NCBI GenBank assembly: GCA_964304625.1 | Contig: OZ199840.1 | Span: forward strand, 5,766,001-5,830,000 | Length of the DNA stretch: 64,000 nucleotides | Direction of reading: 5' to 3' | Origin: Kudoa neothunni | Lineage: Eukaryota > Cnidaria | Translations under genes and position numbers: made by a program | The notes under the pieces: model-generated | What the model saw: only the letters and a program-made list of their open reading frames with translations | Told to the model about the DNA's origin: nothing | The model's database searches: none | In this document: piece after piece, positions 12,064 through 25,051 of the stretch | Layout of the letters: every line of letters starts with the position of its first letter | How positions within the stretch are numbered: position 1 is the stretch's first letter

Positions 12064-14086
12064 ACAGCCCAACTTTGGTTATCCGGAAAATTTTGGCGCG
12101 GCGATTTTCTTTCCGGGGAGCGGAGCGAGGTTCCGTTTAATCGGATATCGAACATCGAGCATAGACAATGACTTGTGTGCGCGCGTTTTTTAAGAGTCTA
12201 CTTAAAGGATTGTTTACTTGATTTATAAACAATTTTTACCATTTATCTAGTAAAATTATTTAACTCCTGCAATTCAAACTAAAATATGTTGACATATCTT
12301 CTAACTAAGAGTATGGAAACTTTGTCCTCTCGGGACCAAGTGGGGCCCCTCGTGACCCTATTTTAAGTTATTCTTTCTTGTAAAAATTATAACCGCATAA
12401 ATTTCCGTACAAAATCCACTTAATCTTAAAAAATATATTCGTATACTGTATGAATTAGAGATTTTTAAAAATATGAGAAGTTATCCTAGAAAAAATGCTT
12501 GTATAATTGAGCACATGCTCTCCATACTTCATGTTTTAACTTTTTATTAAATTATTAAAAGATAAAAATAAACAACAAAATATTACCACAATTAATATAT
12601 ATTGGATCTTAAAGAAATGCTCCAATTGTAGGGTTTCCTTTTTCCTAGCGAGGGACTACGATGACGTCAAGTTTAAATTAAGATTTATCGGCTACATGTG
12701 TTTTAGGCGTTAAGAATTAACAAAGTATATTATTTACTTTTTGATTATCAATTTAAAAAGAAATTTATAATTAGGTATGCCCTTTGATAATGATATCAAT
12801 AATTTGAGGCTAAACTGCAGTGTAAGTGTCCCAACTTCGAAGGGGAGGGGCATCGTAACTTATTGGTGAATATTTGCGCCAGACTTTCAAGGATCACTAT
12901 AATTCGCATTTAAAATATAGTTTCGAGCTATTTAATGCATGCATTGATATTGGCGAAACGCCTAAATCATGGAAAACATTGGTCCATGGAAAAGATCACG
13001 GTGTATATTTTGCTGCCCATGAAATATTAATCGAAAAACTAATATACGGTGCTATAACTGTAAGAGACCTATTCGTATGTCTCACAGATTCAAAAAAAAA
13101 GTTGTATATTGTTAGGCATGTAGTTTAGGATCCGATTGATGTAATCTTTGAAAAAATTGTTCTTTCTTTAGGAAACCTCAGAATTAATGTAATTTATTGT
13201 TAAATAAACCTATTGTAAATTTTTCGTATTTAATTTGTTTTATTTGAATATATAAAAATACTCAAATACTTATAACCATGACCCAGCCTACTTAACCTTA
13301 CTTTCATGTTTGCGATTAACGACTTTGTCAGGAAATTATGCCCGATTTCTTGTGTGGTCGCTTGTGTGCATATCTCATCTATATTTGATTGAACTCCGTT
13401 ATTATACTTCCGGAAACTTTAAATAATGTAAATATATCCAAACATATATTTAAACATACGATCTGTTGCAGATGTTTATAATATTTAATCGAAGAATTCA
13501 ATACATTTTTTTAATTTTATTCTCTCCAAAGCAAACTTATAAACGAATAGCATAGCTACGTTATGATTAATAACTACAATAATAACTTTTTGATTCAATT
13601 GTGCAACAAAATAAAAAAATAATAATGGGGTCAAAAACGACCCCCATGGGCATATACTGAAATTTTCAACACACGGTACTTCGACGGTTAAAAGAAAATC
13701 AGTACACAATTATGACAGTTTTTACACGTCTAAAGAGAGTAATCAATATTTTATAAATAATTGGTAATTAATATTTGTTTTATATACATAATGCCATATG
13801 TTCAGATTTAGCACAAATTTATGTAAGAACTGAATGCTTAACCTAATTTTCAGAAAAAAAAATTATAAATAATCAACCTAGAAATATTTTCGTTTTAAAC
13901 ATTGCGTTCGTGTATATGCTACATTTAATATGTTGTACGATGGTGGGTGGAATTTTTATCCTGAATTATGATTAAATAGTTGTTCCGGTTTTCGAATAAT
14001 CGAACATTTATCTAAATGTAATTTAAATTTTATTTAAATTATCTTCTCGATTGCGCGATTTCAGAATAATCGAATCTAGACTGTTC
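12064..14086. mobile_element. Possible degraded pogo/Tigger-like element
   Basis: The left end reads CAGCCCAACTTTGGTTATCC, preceded by TA. The right end, reverse-complemented, reads CAGTCTAGATTCGATTATTC. Both start CAG and share the TTATYCxGAAA core, like pogo/Tigger termini, but identity is low. An 84-codon open stretch (12874-13128) contains RQTFKDHYNSHLKY, which resembles the RxFKxHYR stretch of Tigger transposases; the rest does not match well. The TA target is seen only on the left. Confidence 0.28.
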
Positions 14087-14114
14087 ATATAAAATAGTTA
14101 ACCCTTTGAACCCC

Positions 14115-14136
14115 AATGTTGCCATTTGGCAACATT
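14115..14136. repeat. Inverted repeat, 10-bp arms, 2-nt spacer
   Basis: AATGTTGCCA-TT-TGGCAACATT: perfect arms just inside the piggyBac-like terminus. Related copies are at 14460-14479 (ATGTTGTCA-TT-TGACAACAT) and, imperfect, around 14501-14520. Subterminal repeats of this kind are candidate transposase-binding sites. Confidence 0.6.
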
Positions 14137-14459
14137 TTAATTTTGTGAGTGTTTTAACCATTTAATAATATTTTTTAATTCCATATTTATTATAATAATA
14201 TAGTTAATGTTTATTTTATTTTATTTTACAAGGATGAATTATAAAAATTTATATGTTTTATATCAAAAGCAGTACAGATGAGTATCAAACTCTATGGCAC
14301 GTATAAAAAGGATAAAAGTATCCTGCAATTAAACTTAGAATTTGGAGGTTTTGGTAAAATTAAAAATTATGCATATATGCCATTAAATAAGTTTATTCTA
14401 AAAATCATACTAAGAAGGAAATATGTTTTGATATGTATACTATAGGGACAGATTAATCT

Positions 14460-14479
14460 ATGTTGTCATTTGACAACAT
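14460..14479. repeat. Inverted repeat, 9-bp arms, 2-nt spacer
   Basis: ATGTTGTCA-TT-TGACAACAT, a variant of the repeat at 14115-14136, and likewise next to a C/G-rich run (gggccgggggg). Confidence 0.6.
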
Positions 14480-15299
14480 TGGGCCGGGGGGTATAGCGAG
14501 CGTTGTCACATGGCGACGTTCAGCCTCGATTTAAGTGTTTTTATATTCTTTATAGCGGATTCTAACTAGAATGGAGGAAAAAATAAACAGAACATACTTT
14601 TAAAAAGTTATATTATTTCCAAGTGGGCACAAATCAGGCGTTGGACTGGAATCGGATTCCATATCGTGTAGTTAATATGATGATATTGTTGTATCCCAAT
14701 ACAGTTCTAGTGATGAGGAGGAAGATGACTAGCGTTTAAATTAGACGATGAACGCGAAAAGTTTAATAAACAATGATATTGAAACGACTGATATTTTTGA
14801 ACAAGTTGAAGATAGCATATTTGAACGTTTCATTTATTTCAACCGATTCTTCAATGATAGATTATTTGAACATATTTGCATTAAGTGTAATGCTCATTTA
14901 TGCCCCAATAAAACAGAAACTGCAAATTTATGACATCATTTGGTCGATGTGTTGAAAAATTTCCTCATTAGAACAAGATTATATAATGTAGAGCACAACA
15001 TTCTGTTTCTTCTGATATTTTCGATAATTCCAACAGAGAAAATGCTCTTTTCGGAGAAGCGTTAATCAGAGCTAGAGGAAGTAAAGGTGTGCTGTATTCT
15101 CCCCATAGAATTAAAATATATTTGCCGATAAACAATGGTCGTCAAAAAGGCGATTGTTAATAATTGGATCAAACAAAATTTGATTTTGAGCCCACTCAGT
15201 TCCTTTAATTTCAAACAATTGTATCACAGTCTTTCGTTCGATTTTTGAATAACACGTAACAACTATACCTAGATGAGGTTTTATTTTTAGTGCGACCAT

Positions 15300-18057
15300 T
15301 TATTCATCAACATTAAGAAAAATTAGTCAAGTAGATGATATTTAGTTAATTTTTAATTTTTTTAGGTGATACTCAAAATTTGAATTTTTTGAAAACTAAT
15401 AACAAACACTTGTAATGATAACTTAGCATTGAATATCACCAGCATCAGACTCTTTTTTTTAAATTCGAGCATTCAGAATTCAAACACAAAAATCGCTTCG
15501 CAATAATTCCAAAATGGTTCATGGCCATGACAAAATTGTGTATTGCCGCTAATAATGGTAAAAAAATCCAAAATATTGGTCCCAACAGGAGCACAAAATT
15601 TAAAAATGTGTTCATTTTGATAAATTTTTGGCATGTTTTTCTAAGCTCAATTTTTGTATTACGTGGGTTTTAAGAATTATTAAAATTTTCTAATTGTATC
15701 TTGCGTTTGGTGAACTTCTATTGCAGACATTTTAATTTGAAATAAATCACTGTTCCAAGTATAAAATTATCTATTCGAAGATTTCTCGTAATGAAATCAG
15801 CAACTATTGAAACATTGTTTTGCGATTATTCAGTCTTTCGAAGAACAAGAGTAAAAATCGGACAATTTTAGCTAATTTATCAAAAAAAGGACACGGGTGG
15901 CAACGCTGATTTTCATCGTTCGAATTAATCTACCTTAAATTGAAATAACAATTAATATGCTTATTCCGTAAAACATCTGCACATAGACCCACACATCTAC
16001 TCTACATAGATTGATCATATAGCTAAATTAACAGATTATTTTAGTAGATAAGAGATAATTTTAATTTCAACTGACAATCAATCTGGGATAAACGGATTTT
16101 AATCCTATTATTTAAGGCGTGTAATCCGATTAACAATTATAGAATCTATAAAATCGCCATTTTAAATGAGTTGATAATTTTTGAAGTTTAAATAATAAAC
16201 AAAGGAATATTTCAAATTATCTTATACTTTTAAAAGTTCATATATGTTTCTCCATAAGGAATAAGATTTTATTGCACATGCGTATTTATTGTCATATATA
16301 TGTACCCTCGTCGGTTGTAGATATATAGTAGATAGTTTAAAATGAACCGAATATAGTAATTAACTTTTGTATTATACTTAATGCATTTAAGTGTGAATCT
16401 TTGAAAATAAAATGTAGAATAATTTTTTCAAGTGTCCCAAAAATGCTCTTATTAAAATTTATGTCCTGGCCGCTTATTCCAACTTAAAATTAATATGAGC
16501 CATAGTTTGGTTTAAAACCGCAGTAATATAGTCATATAACATTACTTACAGGCCAAAAACTCTTTTGGCTTGTTTTGGGAAAACTATCGGCTAAAAATGA
16601 GCGTTAGGATAATTTTAACCGCACATCAGCTTTGTAATAATTAAAGCAAGTATCTGAGTTTTAGTCTCAAAGAGAAGTTAAAAAATTTTAATGGAAATCT
16701 AATAAATTAAAGATTCGGATAAAAAATATGTTTATATAACTCAAAACGTTCATTATACTTGCATCAGATTCCTAAAAAATTAGATTCTCACATGCAAAAG
16801 TCTAACAATTCTTTGCTCAAAAATTCCATGGTATATGATTGATAAAATTATTTGACTTCTATATGATGTTTATATTACAATTAAATATTTTTAAATTCAA
16901 ATTATAAAAAAATTGAAATAAATAAATAAATATGTCATCTTTTTAGCTTATCAGGGGGTGATTTTATCATTTTAATTGATTTTAAAATATTAATATATTT
17001 CTACGATATAAATAATATTTAAAAAATAGATTATGTGTAACTTAAACTATATTTCGGATTGAGAATTTTTAATTATAATTAACTTTTACAGTCCATATAT
17101 TATTTAATTTATGAGCAATGTTAATTTTATATTTTACGTAAAATTATTTTGGCTTCACGTTAATTTCTTTATGATTATAATCAATTCATAACCAATTCAG
17201 TCATTATTTTAAATAATTGAAAATTAAATTTTGTTGTCGAATTAAATTCACTTTTATATCATAAATCGTTGTTAAAGTGAAAACCCATACATACAAATTG
17301 TTTCTAATTTATACGAAATACAATTATTGATTATGAAAACAATTAACTTAATTTTATAATATTTTTTAGATCAATGTGTCGTCCGAATTAAGCTCAAAAA
17401 TATAAGTATCAATATCCTAAACTTTGAACTTCGTAATTCTTAAATTTGTAGACCGATAGCTATGGAGATTATCCTTTATATTTATTGTGAAATTTAAATT
17501 TATTTAAAAATAATAATTTTATTTGGAATATTGTTAAATTTTTATTAATTTTGATTGGTTCCTGACCTCATCTAGCAAAAAGTCCTTGTTTTAACATCAA
17601 ATATAAACTTATGTAAATTCTTATAAAGTTCAGTTATTATAATATTAAACTAGTTAATGATAATGTCAGCACAATAGTACGCATCTCTAATAAGATTATC
17701 TGTATCACTCAATAACAACAGTCTTTTCTTTAATTCTTTTCAGAAAGAATAATGTTATATAGACTAAGCTTTAAGACATGGAACTGAAGTAGAAAATATT
17801 CTACAAAAATAAATTCACAATAGAAATTCATTACAACAAATTTTTTTTTATTCTTTGATGGGGATTATTTTTACCATTTGTGGATCTCATAATTTATTAA
17901 TGTCGAATTAATATTATATCCAGGTACTACAACTTCCTCAATATTTTGTTAAAATAAAAAAAACATATTTCAGTTTTTATATAAAATACTAATATAATTT
18001 AGTGTCATACCTAAAAAGTTTAGCATAGATATAAAGAAAATGCAATGCGTGCGCATA
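15300..18057. other. Gene-free AT-rich stretch
   Basis: About 2.7 kb with no exon, repeat structure or recognisable transposon part that I can support. Confidence 0.45.
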
Positions 18058-18651
18058 ATGTCATTTGAAGCATTGTTTGGACTTTTATTTGATGAAATCA
18101 ATCAAATATTAGTGTCCTCCTGTTCGAAAGTAGATCATTATTTTAACTTTAATTTATTCAATTGAAAATTAAGGAGATAGGATCACAGTCAATTAAGAAA
18201 ATGGGATTTCGAGTAGGATACTCGATTGTGGAAAAGTGAAACGAAAAATGTTTCTTTAGAGCTAAAACTGTGTTTAGAAAATGCAGAACGGAAAGTCTAA
18301 TCAAAAATGAAGGAGATATTATGAAATTTATTTGCAAAGATCTCTGGATTTATTGTTTTGGGCAGCCTGTAGTATCTCTAAAAACCAACATGAACGTGAG
18401 TACACATGTCTATAAGTTTAAGTTAATAAGTTGTGATTTTCCATAAAAAGGGAGCATACATTATCGTTGACACCTGTATTCTGCAGGAGAAACCTAATGA
18501 AATGGGGGATTTTCAGGTGGCATTTATGTGCGGACTTTTTACTGGATTTCTAAGAGCATTTGGTTTTACTCCTGTCGTTTACGGCGAAATCGGCGACTAC
18601 CCTACATGTAACTTTTTTCTTTGTACACATTTGAAATTAGATTTTAGGTGA
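18058..18651 (+). CDS. TRAPPC6: TRAPP complex subunit 6 (TRAPPC6A/B orthologue)
   Basis: Small core subunit of the TRAPP tethering and Rab-activating complexes at the Golgi. Exons 18058-18129, 18174-18235, 18278-18395 and 18451-18651 join in phase to give 150 residues (human TRAPPC6B has 158). Recognised from MSFEALFGLLFDEI (human MADEALFLLLHNEM), KKMGFRVGYSIVEK (human ENMGFRVGQGLIER), DIMKFICKDLW (human DIMKFICKDFW) and AFMCGLFTGFLRAFGF (human AFTCGLIRGGLSNLGI). Introns are 44, 42 and 55 nt. The second intron has two possible acceptors; the 42-nt choice gives exactly the human spacing (25 residues from GFRVG to MK), while the other would be an implausible 24 nt. The C-terminus HLKLDFR is unlike human and could hide a further small exon. 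Confidence 0.85.
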
Positions 18652-19636
18652 ATTCCATATTATTATTGATAACCAAAGATAGAAAATTTTTTAGACATTA
18701 CTTTGTTATTCATATTCCTATTTGTTTCTCAGACTCCTCATATAATTATTCATTAGAATTTTAATTTTCAAAACTAACTTTCATTACATTAACTAAAATT
18801 TTTGAATTAAAATTATGTCGAATAAAGTTACACATATTTATGTTATAGTATGTTAACAATCGTTACGGGTTTAGCTTACAGTGTGTAATATCTCTAGTCT
18901 AGTAGAAATATTTGTTATATGAGAAAAATTTCATGTTCATATCATTATTGATATCGTTGTTGTTTTGATAGTCCTCTCTCGAATTGCATCATAAACTAAT
19001 TATTGAATTCCATAACTTTCCAAATCTAGTTCAACATTTCCTTAAGTTTGTTATATCCTTGAAAAAATTTATTTTTAATTTTACAAAATATTGAATAATT
19101 AAGCTATTTATTTCATAAACCGATTATAAAATAATCTTTTGGCAGATATTTTAGATCTATAATCGTTAATTTTACACGATTTGGTTATCCAATTTGAAAG
19201 TTTACCTACGCTTGCACCCTATCTGTGATTATCACGTGTAATATCGATCAAGATAAGATTTTGTACGCTCTTAAAACAAAATCGATATGTGAGATTTGAT
19301 TTGAGAAAAAGGAATCTAAAGTTAATTAAATGATAAAAAACATAAACATGCGATCCTCATATCTAAATTAGAAGTTTGACGCAATAGGAACCATTCCCAT
19401 ACCTATAATTACAAACGATGCATTAACGAGAAAATTATTTATTACTATATTTAAAAGGCATAGAGTCAATGTAATTTGTATAATTTTTTATTTATCTTCT
19501 TAATTTTCTCGAGTGATAATGCGCTCAAATTTCCTTTATTAATTTATTAATCGTCGTGTGTTGACATCACATGTTTGTACAATTAATGATGATAACCACT
19601 GTGATTTAAATTATGATTGGACTCAAAAATATTTCT
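18652..19636. other. Gene-free stretch after TRAPPC6
   Basis: AT-rich, no supported exon or repeat. Confidence 0.4.
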
Positions 19637-19732
19637 TCACACATTCAAGGAATAACGCGGTCTGTTGGCTCTGTCTCGAATCAATTCCCGTATTAAAGGA
19701 TAATAGTTTGAAGCGGTAGCACCAAATGAAAC
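19637..19732 (-). CDS. Possible last exon of an unidentified gene
   Basis: A minus-strand stretch with a good acceptor (ttctacag) just before 19732 encodes 31 residues including SFGATASNYYPLIRELIRDR and ending YSLNV at a stop (19637-19639). Its composition is coding-like and less AT-rich than the surroundings. I do not recognise the protein and found no partner exon upstream, so this may be a fragment or chance. Confidence 0.28.
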   Translation of the reverse strand, partial: VSFGATASNYYPLIRELIRDRANRPRYSLNV

Positions 19733-20710
19733 CTGTAGAATTCAGTGAGAAAATCAGCGATCACAATAGAGAATAAATGACCTTAAAATACTTTGAAAGT
19801 TATGAGAAGCAATACCAATTAATTAAGAGATAAAACCTTGTGATAAATATTTATTTTATTTATTGATATAAATAAGTGGAATTGAAAGAAATAATTAAGG
19901 GTAACAAATGATAATTTATGATAACTTTGTCAGGTGGAATTTTTACTCTGAAAAATTATTTTACAAAACCTTAAAAATATGAATATTACATTGATAATTA
20001 TCATTAATTACGAATTTTTTAATTTCAAGTTATTTAGATCATACTTTGGAATTGAAATATTTCCTAATAAATTTTAAGAAAATTACTTCTATGCGTTGGT
20101 GATATTTAGTTCATAATAAATTTGGTGTAATCTGAAATATCATAAATGTAATTTTTTGGCTAACTTTATTATATTCATATTTATAACTTAGACTTCTTTT
20201 AGAGTGTAATATGTTACATGGAATGTTGTGTTTAAAATAATTATGAAACAATTCTATCAGAATCATTGTTTAAATATTTCATGTTTACTTAATGAGTATT
20301 ATTAAATTTTCATAGCTTTAGTTAAAATTAAAGTTTATAAGTAGAAAACCTATTATTTCCGTAGTTTACAATAGTATGCCAATCAAAAAATTTTTATATT
20401 TAAAAAATCTATTTAATTCCTTATTAGGTTTTATTAATTGGAAGCGTTTTTAAATTAATTTATATACTTACTTTTGTTTGTACCAAAAATGTTAGAAAAG
20501 CCATCAACGAGTATTTAAATTCTCAAAAAAATGCCTGGTCAACAATACGGCCCTCCAAGCTTCTGTAATGTGCTAACTTGGCTCACACACCTACAAGTTG
20601 TTCCTGTCACTGTCTTAAAATAAAACCTATTTCACAACATTTGGTACGCCTGCTCAAAATTATAGTTTTACATCTTTGAATTGTGAGACTAGTATTTAGG
20701 TATAAAGTAA

Positions 20711-20971
20711 CTACGTTTTAAAATAATAACTGAATGAATAATCCACACCAATTCTCTCGTGTAATAAAATTTTAGGCATTGGCCTTTGAACGTTCAAGTT
20801 CCATTTGGTGGAGGAAAAACTATATAATTTGTAACAATTGTCGCACCTAAAATAAATAGGAAGCAGACATGTTTTCTCTATAAGTATACTAAACAATTCA
20901 ATTGGATTATTAATCAATGAAAAAAAATCGCCATCGGCAATAAACTCAAAGAACTCATTTTCTCTACGCAC
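20711..20971 (-). pseudogene. Merlin transposase N-terminal fragment
   Basis: On the minus strand, an 86-codon open stretch contains NNPIELFSILIEKTCLLP then RCDNC, matching the layout of the start of the other Merlin transposases here (a helix ending GLLPK, then a CxxC zinc ribbon). It stops before the catalytic domain. The assignment rests on this pattern only. Confidence 0.35.
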
Positions 20972-23229
20972 GAGAAATTTGATAAATTAGTCACTTAAAT
21001 ATTTTATATTTTGTCATTTAAATCAAATAATTCATTCCAACAAATGTTATTAAGGCGTATAATAAATGTGGAATTTAATGTTTGCACGATAAAGTTGGCT
21101 TTCATTGGTTACTGGAAATTTAACGAAGATTCACGTGTGTCGACGATGTTGTATTCGGGATTTGTACCAAAATTAAATGTTACCATAATTAGCTGAATAC
21201 TTCCTCCGGTATTCTTTTACTTTACTATGAATATTCGCGAAAGAACCGGCGAAAAAAACGATGCGCATACGGGTGTTTTTAAGTGCCATATCCTATTATC
21301 CGATTATCCTATTATCAATGGAGTAGCAACACGCTCCAGAATTATCGTGTTGTTTGTCTGTATTTAAAATAACTAAGGAATGGTCCTTTTTATATTAGAA
21401 AAATGATGTAAAATTTTCTTAACGGAAGAAACACGTGTTTCTGAAGACGGTGGACGAAGCGCCAAATTTGAAGGGATTGGTGGGTCTATACTAAAGTTCA
21501 ACCATTTATAAATTAAAGGTTAATAAAAATAACTAATCTTAATAATCAATTAACGACTACTTTACGTATTGTATAAGCACATGCGTGTGGCTGCGTTTTA
21601 TTAACCGGATAGATAAATTTTATGATCGTTTTGCCTTTGTTTCACTATAAAAAGTAAAATAAGATTGGTTGCTTTATGATTGTTATATTACAATATTTAA
21701 AAAAATACATTTGATATGATGATCGTTCCAGTTGGGGAGTCTTACCGATATAGCTTGAATATGTTATTCAGATTTTATTATTTTATTTAGCATTGTATTG
21801 TTTTATTTTTCGAGCGAATTTATGAAAAATCGATTAATTAATCATAGTATCAACATAATGTTGTAACGTATTTTATGGAACTTGTGCACAGGATAGCATG
21901 GTTATACATATAAGATGAACAGCATCGATGGTGGATTAGAAGATAGTGACATTAACACTAAAAAGAATAATTTTTTAACGTCAGTGATACGTTTTTTCCG
22001 CAATTCAAAGTTGAAGTTGAGTATCTAACAATTCGAATATCGGGACAAAAATAATATTTCCGTATTAAATTGCAAAGTCATTGAGAGCGCACAAAAACGA
22101 TATGTTAGAGTATTATAATGTCACATGAAATCATATCAGTAATATTACTGAATGATTTAAATAATAGAGTAAATACTCTTTCTGTCGTCAGCAGAACTTG
22201 TTATAAGACGGAATTGTTCAGAAATATCCTTTTTAAATTAATTCCTAAAATTTTAATAAGTTTCTATAACTATGTTATCTAACATGTGACTAACGTTATA
22301 TAAGATCGGCGTTTAAGAATATTCTCTCATAATTAATATAGTTTTTTTGAAAATTAAACGAAAATGTATAATTACTTTTCTGGGGCATTAAAAAATGTTT
22401 ATTTTACTTAAATAATCAATATAATTTTTATGAATTTTTAGATATGAATATGTTTAAGCTATTTGGCTGCTAGACCAAATAAATTATTTCCATGTTAAGC
22501 ATCGTGTGAACTAACTCACTATTATTAGTTTATTGAAATTAAATATCGATAAATTATCGGACTGATATAAATAATATTTTCCTATTCTTGAAAATCAGGT
22601 ATAATCTATTTGATCACTATTATTTGTAGGTGCGCTTTAATGGTCAATATAGCACAAAGTTAAATCATCGGAATATATAAATATGAAGTTTAAATTTTTA
22701 TGGAAAAATTAAACTTAATAAATACTTGGATTCAAAAATATAACATTTTATGCAAGGATATAACGTTTCAATAGTTTAACCTTAAAAATCTTGATGCTAT
22801 TCGCTTCTAAATAAGGTCTTCCTACAAATTCTTCAATGAGACGTAACTGCTAAATATATTTATCATTTTAATGTTGAATTTAATGGCATACCAACTTAGA
22901 GTAAATTTATAAAACACGCGATGCTAATCTGCCGGGTCAATAGTCACAGCCACACATATGTGCCTATTGTATATTGAGTTATTTGGAAAACCATATAAAT
23001 AATTTTCCAACCCAAATATTTTATTATGGTTAATAAACTTAAATATATATATATTGTTATGAGTATGAACAATAACTTTATTCCAATATACACAGAAAAA
23101 AAACACAGTTGGAATCATGGGGTACAATCGGAAGATGTCGATTCTACAGGACTCTTAGATTTACTCCTTATTCATTCGATAGAATTATTTTTTACTAAAA
23201 AATGTGAACCAATATGATTTTATAAACTA
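20972..23229. other. Gene-free AT-rich stretch
   Basis: No exon or repeat that I can support on either strand. Confidence 0.4.
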
Positions 23230-23316
23230 AAATAAAATATAAAATAGTGAGGTCCATTGTACCCCAAAAACGACGTGGCGTATAAGCGCTTTTGAAGTGC
23301 TTGGAGGGTTAATATA
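23230..23316. mobile_element. Possible piggyBac-like terminus
   Basis: The stretch ends ...GTGCTTGGAGGG followed by TTAA. Reverse-complemented it reads TTAA-CCCTCCAAGCAC, the form of a piggyBac end. It includes GTACCCCAAAAACGACG. No partner end with TTAA was found, so this is weak. Confidence 0.3.
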
Positions 23317-24254
23317 AATTTCTTTCGTAAGAATATTCTGTAACTCATGATAGTAACAAGATAAATTTCACATAACTTCCTTATAATAAATTTTTAAGTT
23401 TCCTTATTTGATTATTAGTAAATGAACAATGAATAACCAACTAGATGTAAAACAATGTAACATTCGTTATCTCTCGGAAGTATTCGCAATATACTTCAGA
23501 ACACTCACCCAAATCAGTATTTAAGTTTCAATATACAACCATTGTGAATAGTTTTTGAAAATATGACATTCAATATTGAAAGATTTAGAAATGTTTCAAC
23601 GAAAAATAAATCAACACATGGTTAATGATAAAATTAAAATTTAATCCTATGTACAATACATAATACATGCACGCCATTTTTAATCCCACCAGAAACATTT
23701 TATAGGCTATATATTGGGTTGTTACTTTAAAAAGGTATTTGTCCAATTATTAACAGTAATCATAACTACGAAAATCTAAATTTCAGTTAAAAAGTTAGTA
23801 TGTAATTTGTACCAATACTTCAAACGAGCATTGTCGAAAATTATTAAACGTGCGCAATCAAAACCTAACAGATACTGCGGTTTGAGGTAGGATACAGTGG
23901 CTACCAGACAACATTATTCAACACATATAGCGTTTATTGAGCGAACCCCGGATGTTGAATGTTCCAAATTTATTTGTATTTGGAACAATTAATCTGGGAA
24001 TATCAATAACAGCAACACCTTTTGTTTTGCACGAATGTGGTACAAATAGGTGACCAGCTGATACATTTGTATTGTATAAATATCGGCAGCTATTTACAGC
24101 TAGATTATATTTACACTTACTATGCGCACGCTTATTATTATATTTGGACTCGGCCAGACTTAGCAACGGTGGCAACCACTTTACCTATTGTCAGTATTGT
24201 TAGAAAATAGTAGGCGACTTCACCATAGATTTTCGGATTTTTTGAATTTTTTTG

Positions 24255-25051
24255 ATGGGTCAAAACCTAAGTACTGCGCTCACCAACGAAGATATCGCAC
24301 TTGTAGCCAACGATACTGGCTGTATTTGAATATTTCCCTATATTACACTTTACTTTATTGATTAGTCACTGATGGGGAGATAAGAAGACTGTTCACACGA
24401 TTTTGTCGTATGGATAGACTCCACCAGGGTTATTTAACGTAAATGCTGTTTTTTCTACCGTTACCATGGCAACAACATAATTTCGTATTTTAGGCGTGAA
24501 GACTTTCTTAGAATACCCGAATTAGCTGTGAATCCTCTAGGAGAATTGATTGTGGATCGATTCTTCGATTTGTCAACCACTCCGTAATTACAATTCGAGG
24601 AAATAGCTGCTCGAAACTAATTAAATTTCATTCATTTTAGAGGTGAAATAAGTTTCTCTACTGAAGGCATAAATTTCAAACAGTTTGCTCATGTCCTTGC
24701 ACACTTCAGATTGCCTCGAGCCAATTCCTACCATTTCGTCAATTCGCGCGATGGGAAAATTAAATGTGATAGACACCAATAGAATTCAATTTAACATTTA
24801 ACATTTTAGTCCTTTTTGAAATTTTTGATAAAAATAAAGATGGTATGATCAACCTTGAAGATATTCAAGATGTCCTTGTTCATTTAACAGGAAAGCATCT
24901 CAGCGAGGAAGATGTGAATCTGGTTGCCCAATCCATAATGAAAGACACTGATAGAGACAACGATGCATTTATTTCCTATGAAGAATTTCTTGACGTTATG
25001 TCAAAACATAATATCGAAGTTCTTATGTCAATCAGGTTTAGCTCAGTTTGA
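24255..25051 (+). CDS. CHP1: Calcineurin B homologous protein (CHP1-like)
   Basis: N-myristoylated EF-hand protein; in the family it binds and supports Na+/H+ exchangers and inhibits calcineurin. Exons 24255-24321, 24366-24438, 24494-24583, 24641-24765 and 24810-25051 join in phase to 198 residues (human CHP1 has 195), with introns of 44, 55, 57 and 44 nt. Seen: start MGQNLS (myristoylation signal); REDFLRIPELAVNPLG (human REDFQRIPELAINPLG); INFKQFAHVLAHFR (human VNFRGFMRTLAHFR); two good EF-hand loops, DKNKDGMINLED (125-136, with Asp instead of Glu at position 12) and DRDNDAFISYEE (166-177, Ala at position 6). The first two EF hands are degenerate, as in the family. The ending EVLMSIRF matches human EQKMSIRF and separates CHP from calcineurin B. 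Which CHP paralogue it is cannot be told. Confidence 0.9.

Larger units (their letters stand above)
14102..15300 (+). pseudogene. piggyBac-like remnant (left end and transposase N-terminus)
   Basis: TTAA at 14098-14101 is followed by CCCTTTGAACCCC, the form of a piggyBac terminus. An acidic stretch (SSSDEEEDD, about 14708-14730) is followed by ERFIYFNRFFNDRLFEHI (about 14822-14880), like the F-ELFFDDELLE-I region at the start of piggyBac transposases. The frame then stops at 14931 and no catalytic domain follows. No matching right end with TTAA was found. The neighbouring piggyBac at 40193-42540 is a different, better preserved family. Confidence 0.5.

Noticed and set aside
15111-15299. Minus-strand 62-codon stretch as a host exon
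   Set aside because: It lies within the piggyBac-like remnant zone and has no recognisable motif or splice signals.
18236-18259. 24-nt intron in TRAPPC6
   Set aside because: The next acceptor gives a 42-nt intron, keeps phase and restores the exact human residue spacing.
23918-24175. Minus-strand 85-codon stretch just upstream of CHP1
   Set aside because: No recognisable domain, no ATG at its start and no splice partners; it overlaps the likely CHP1 promoter region.
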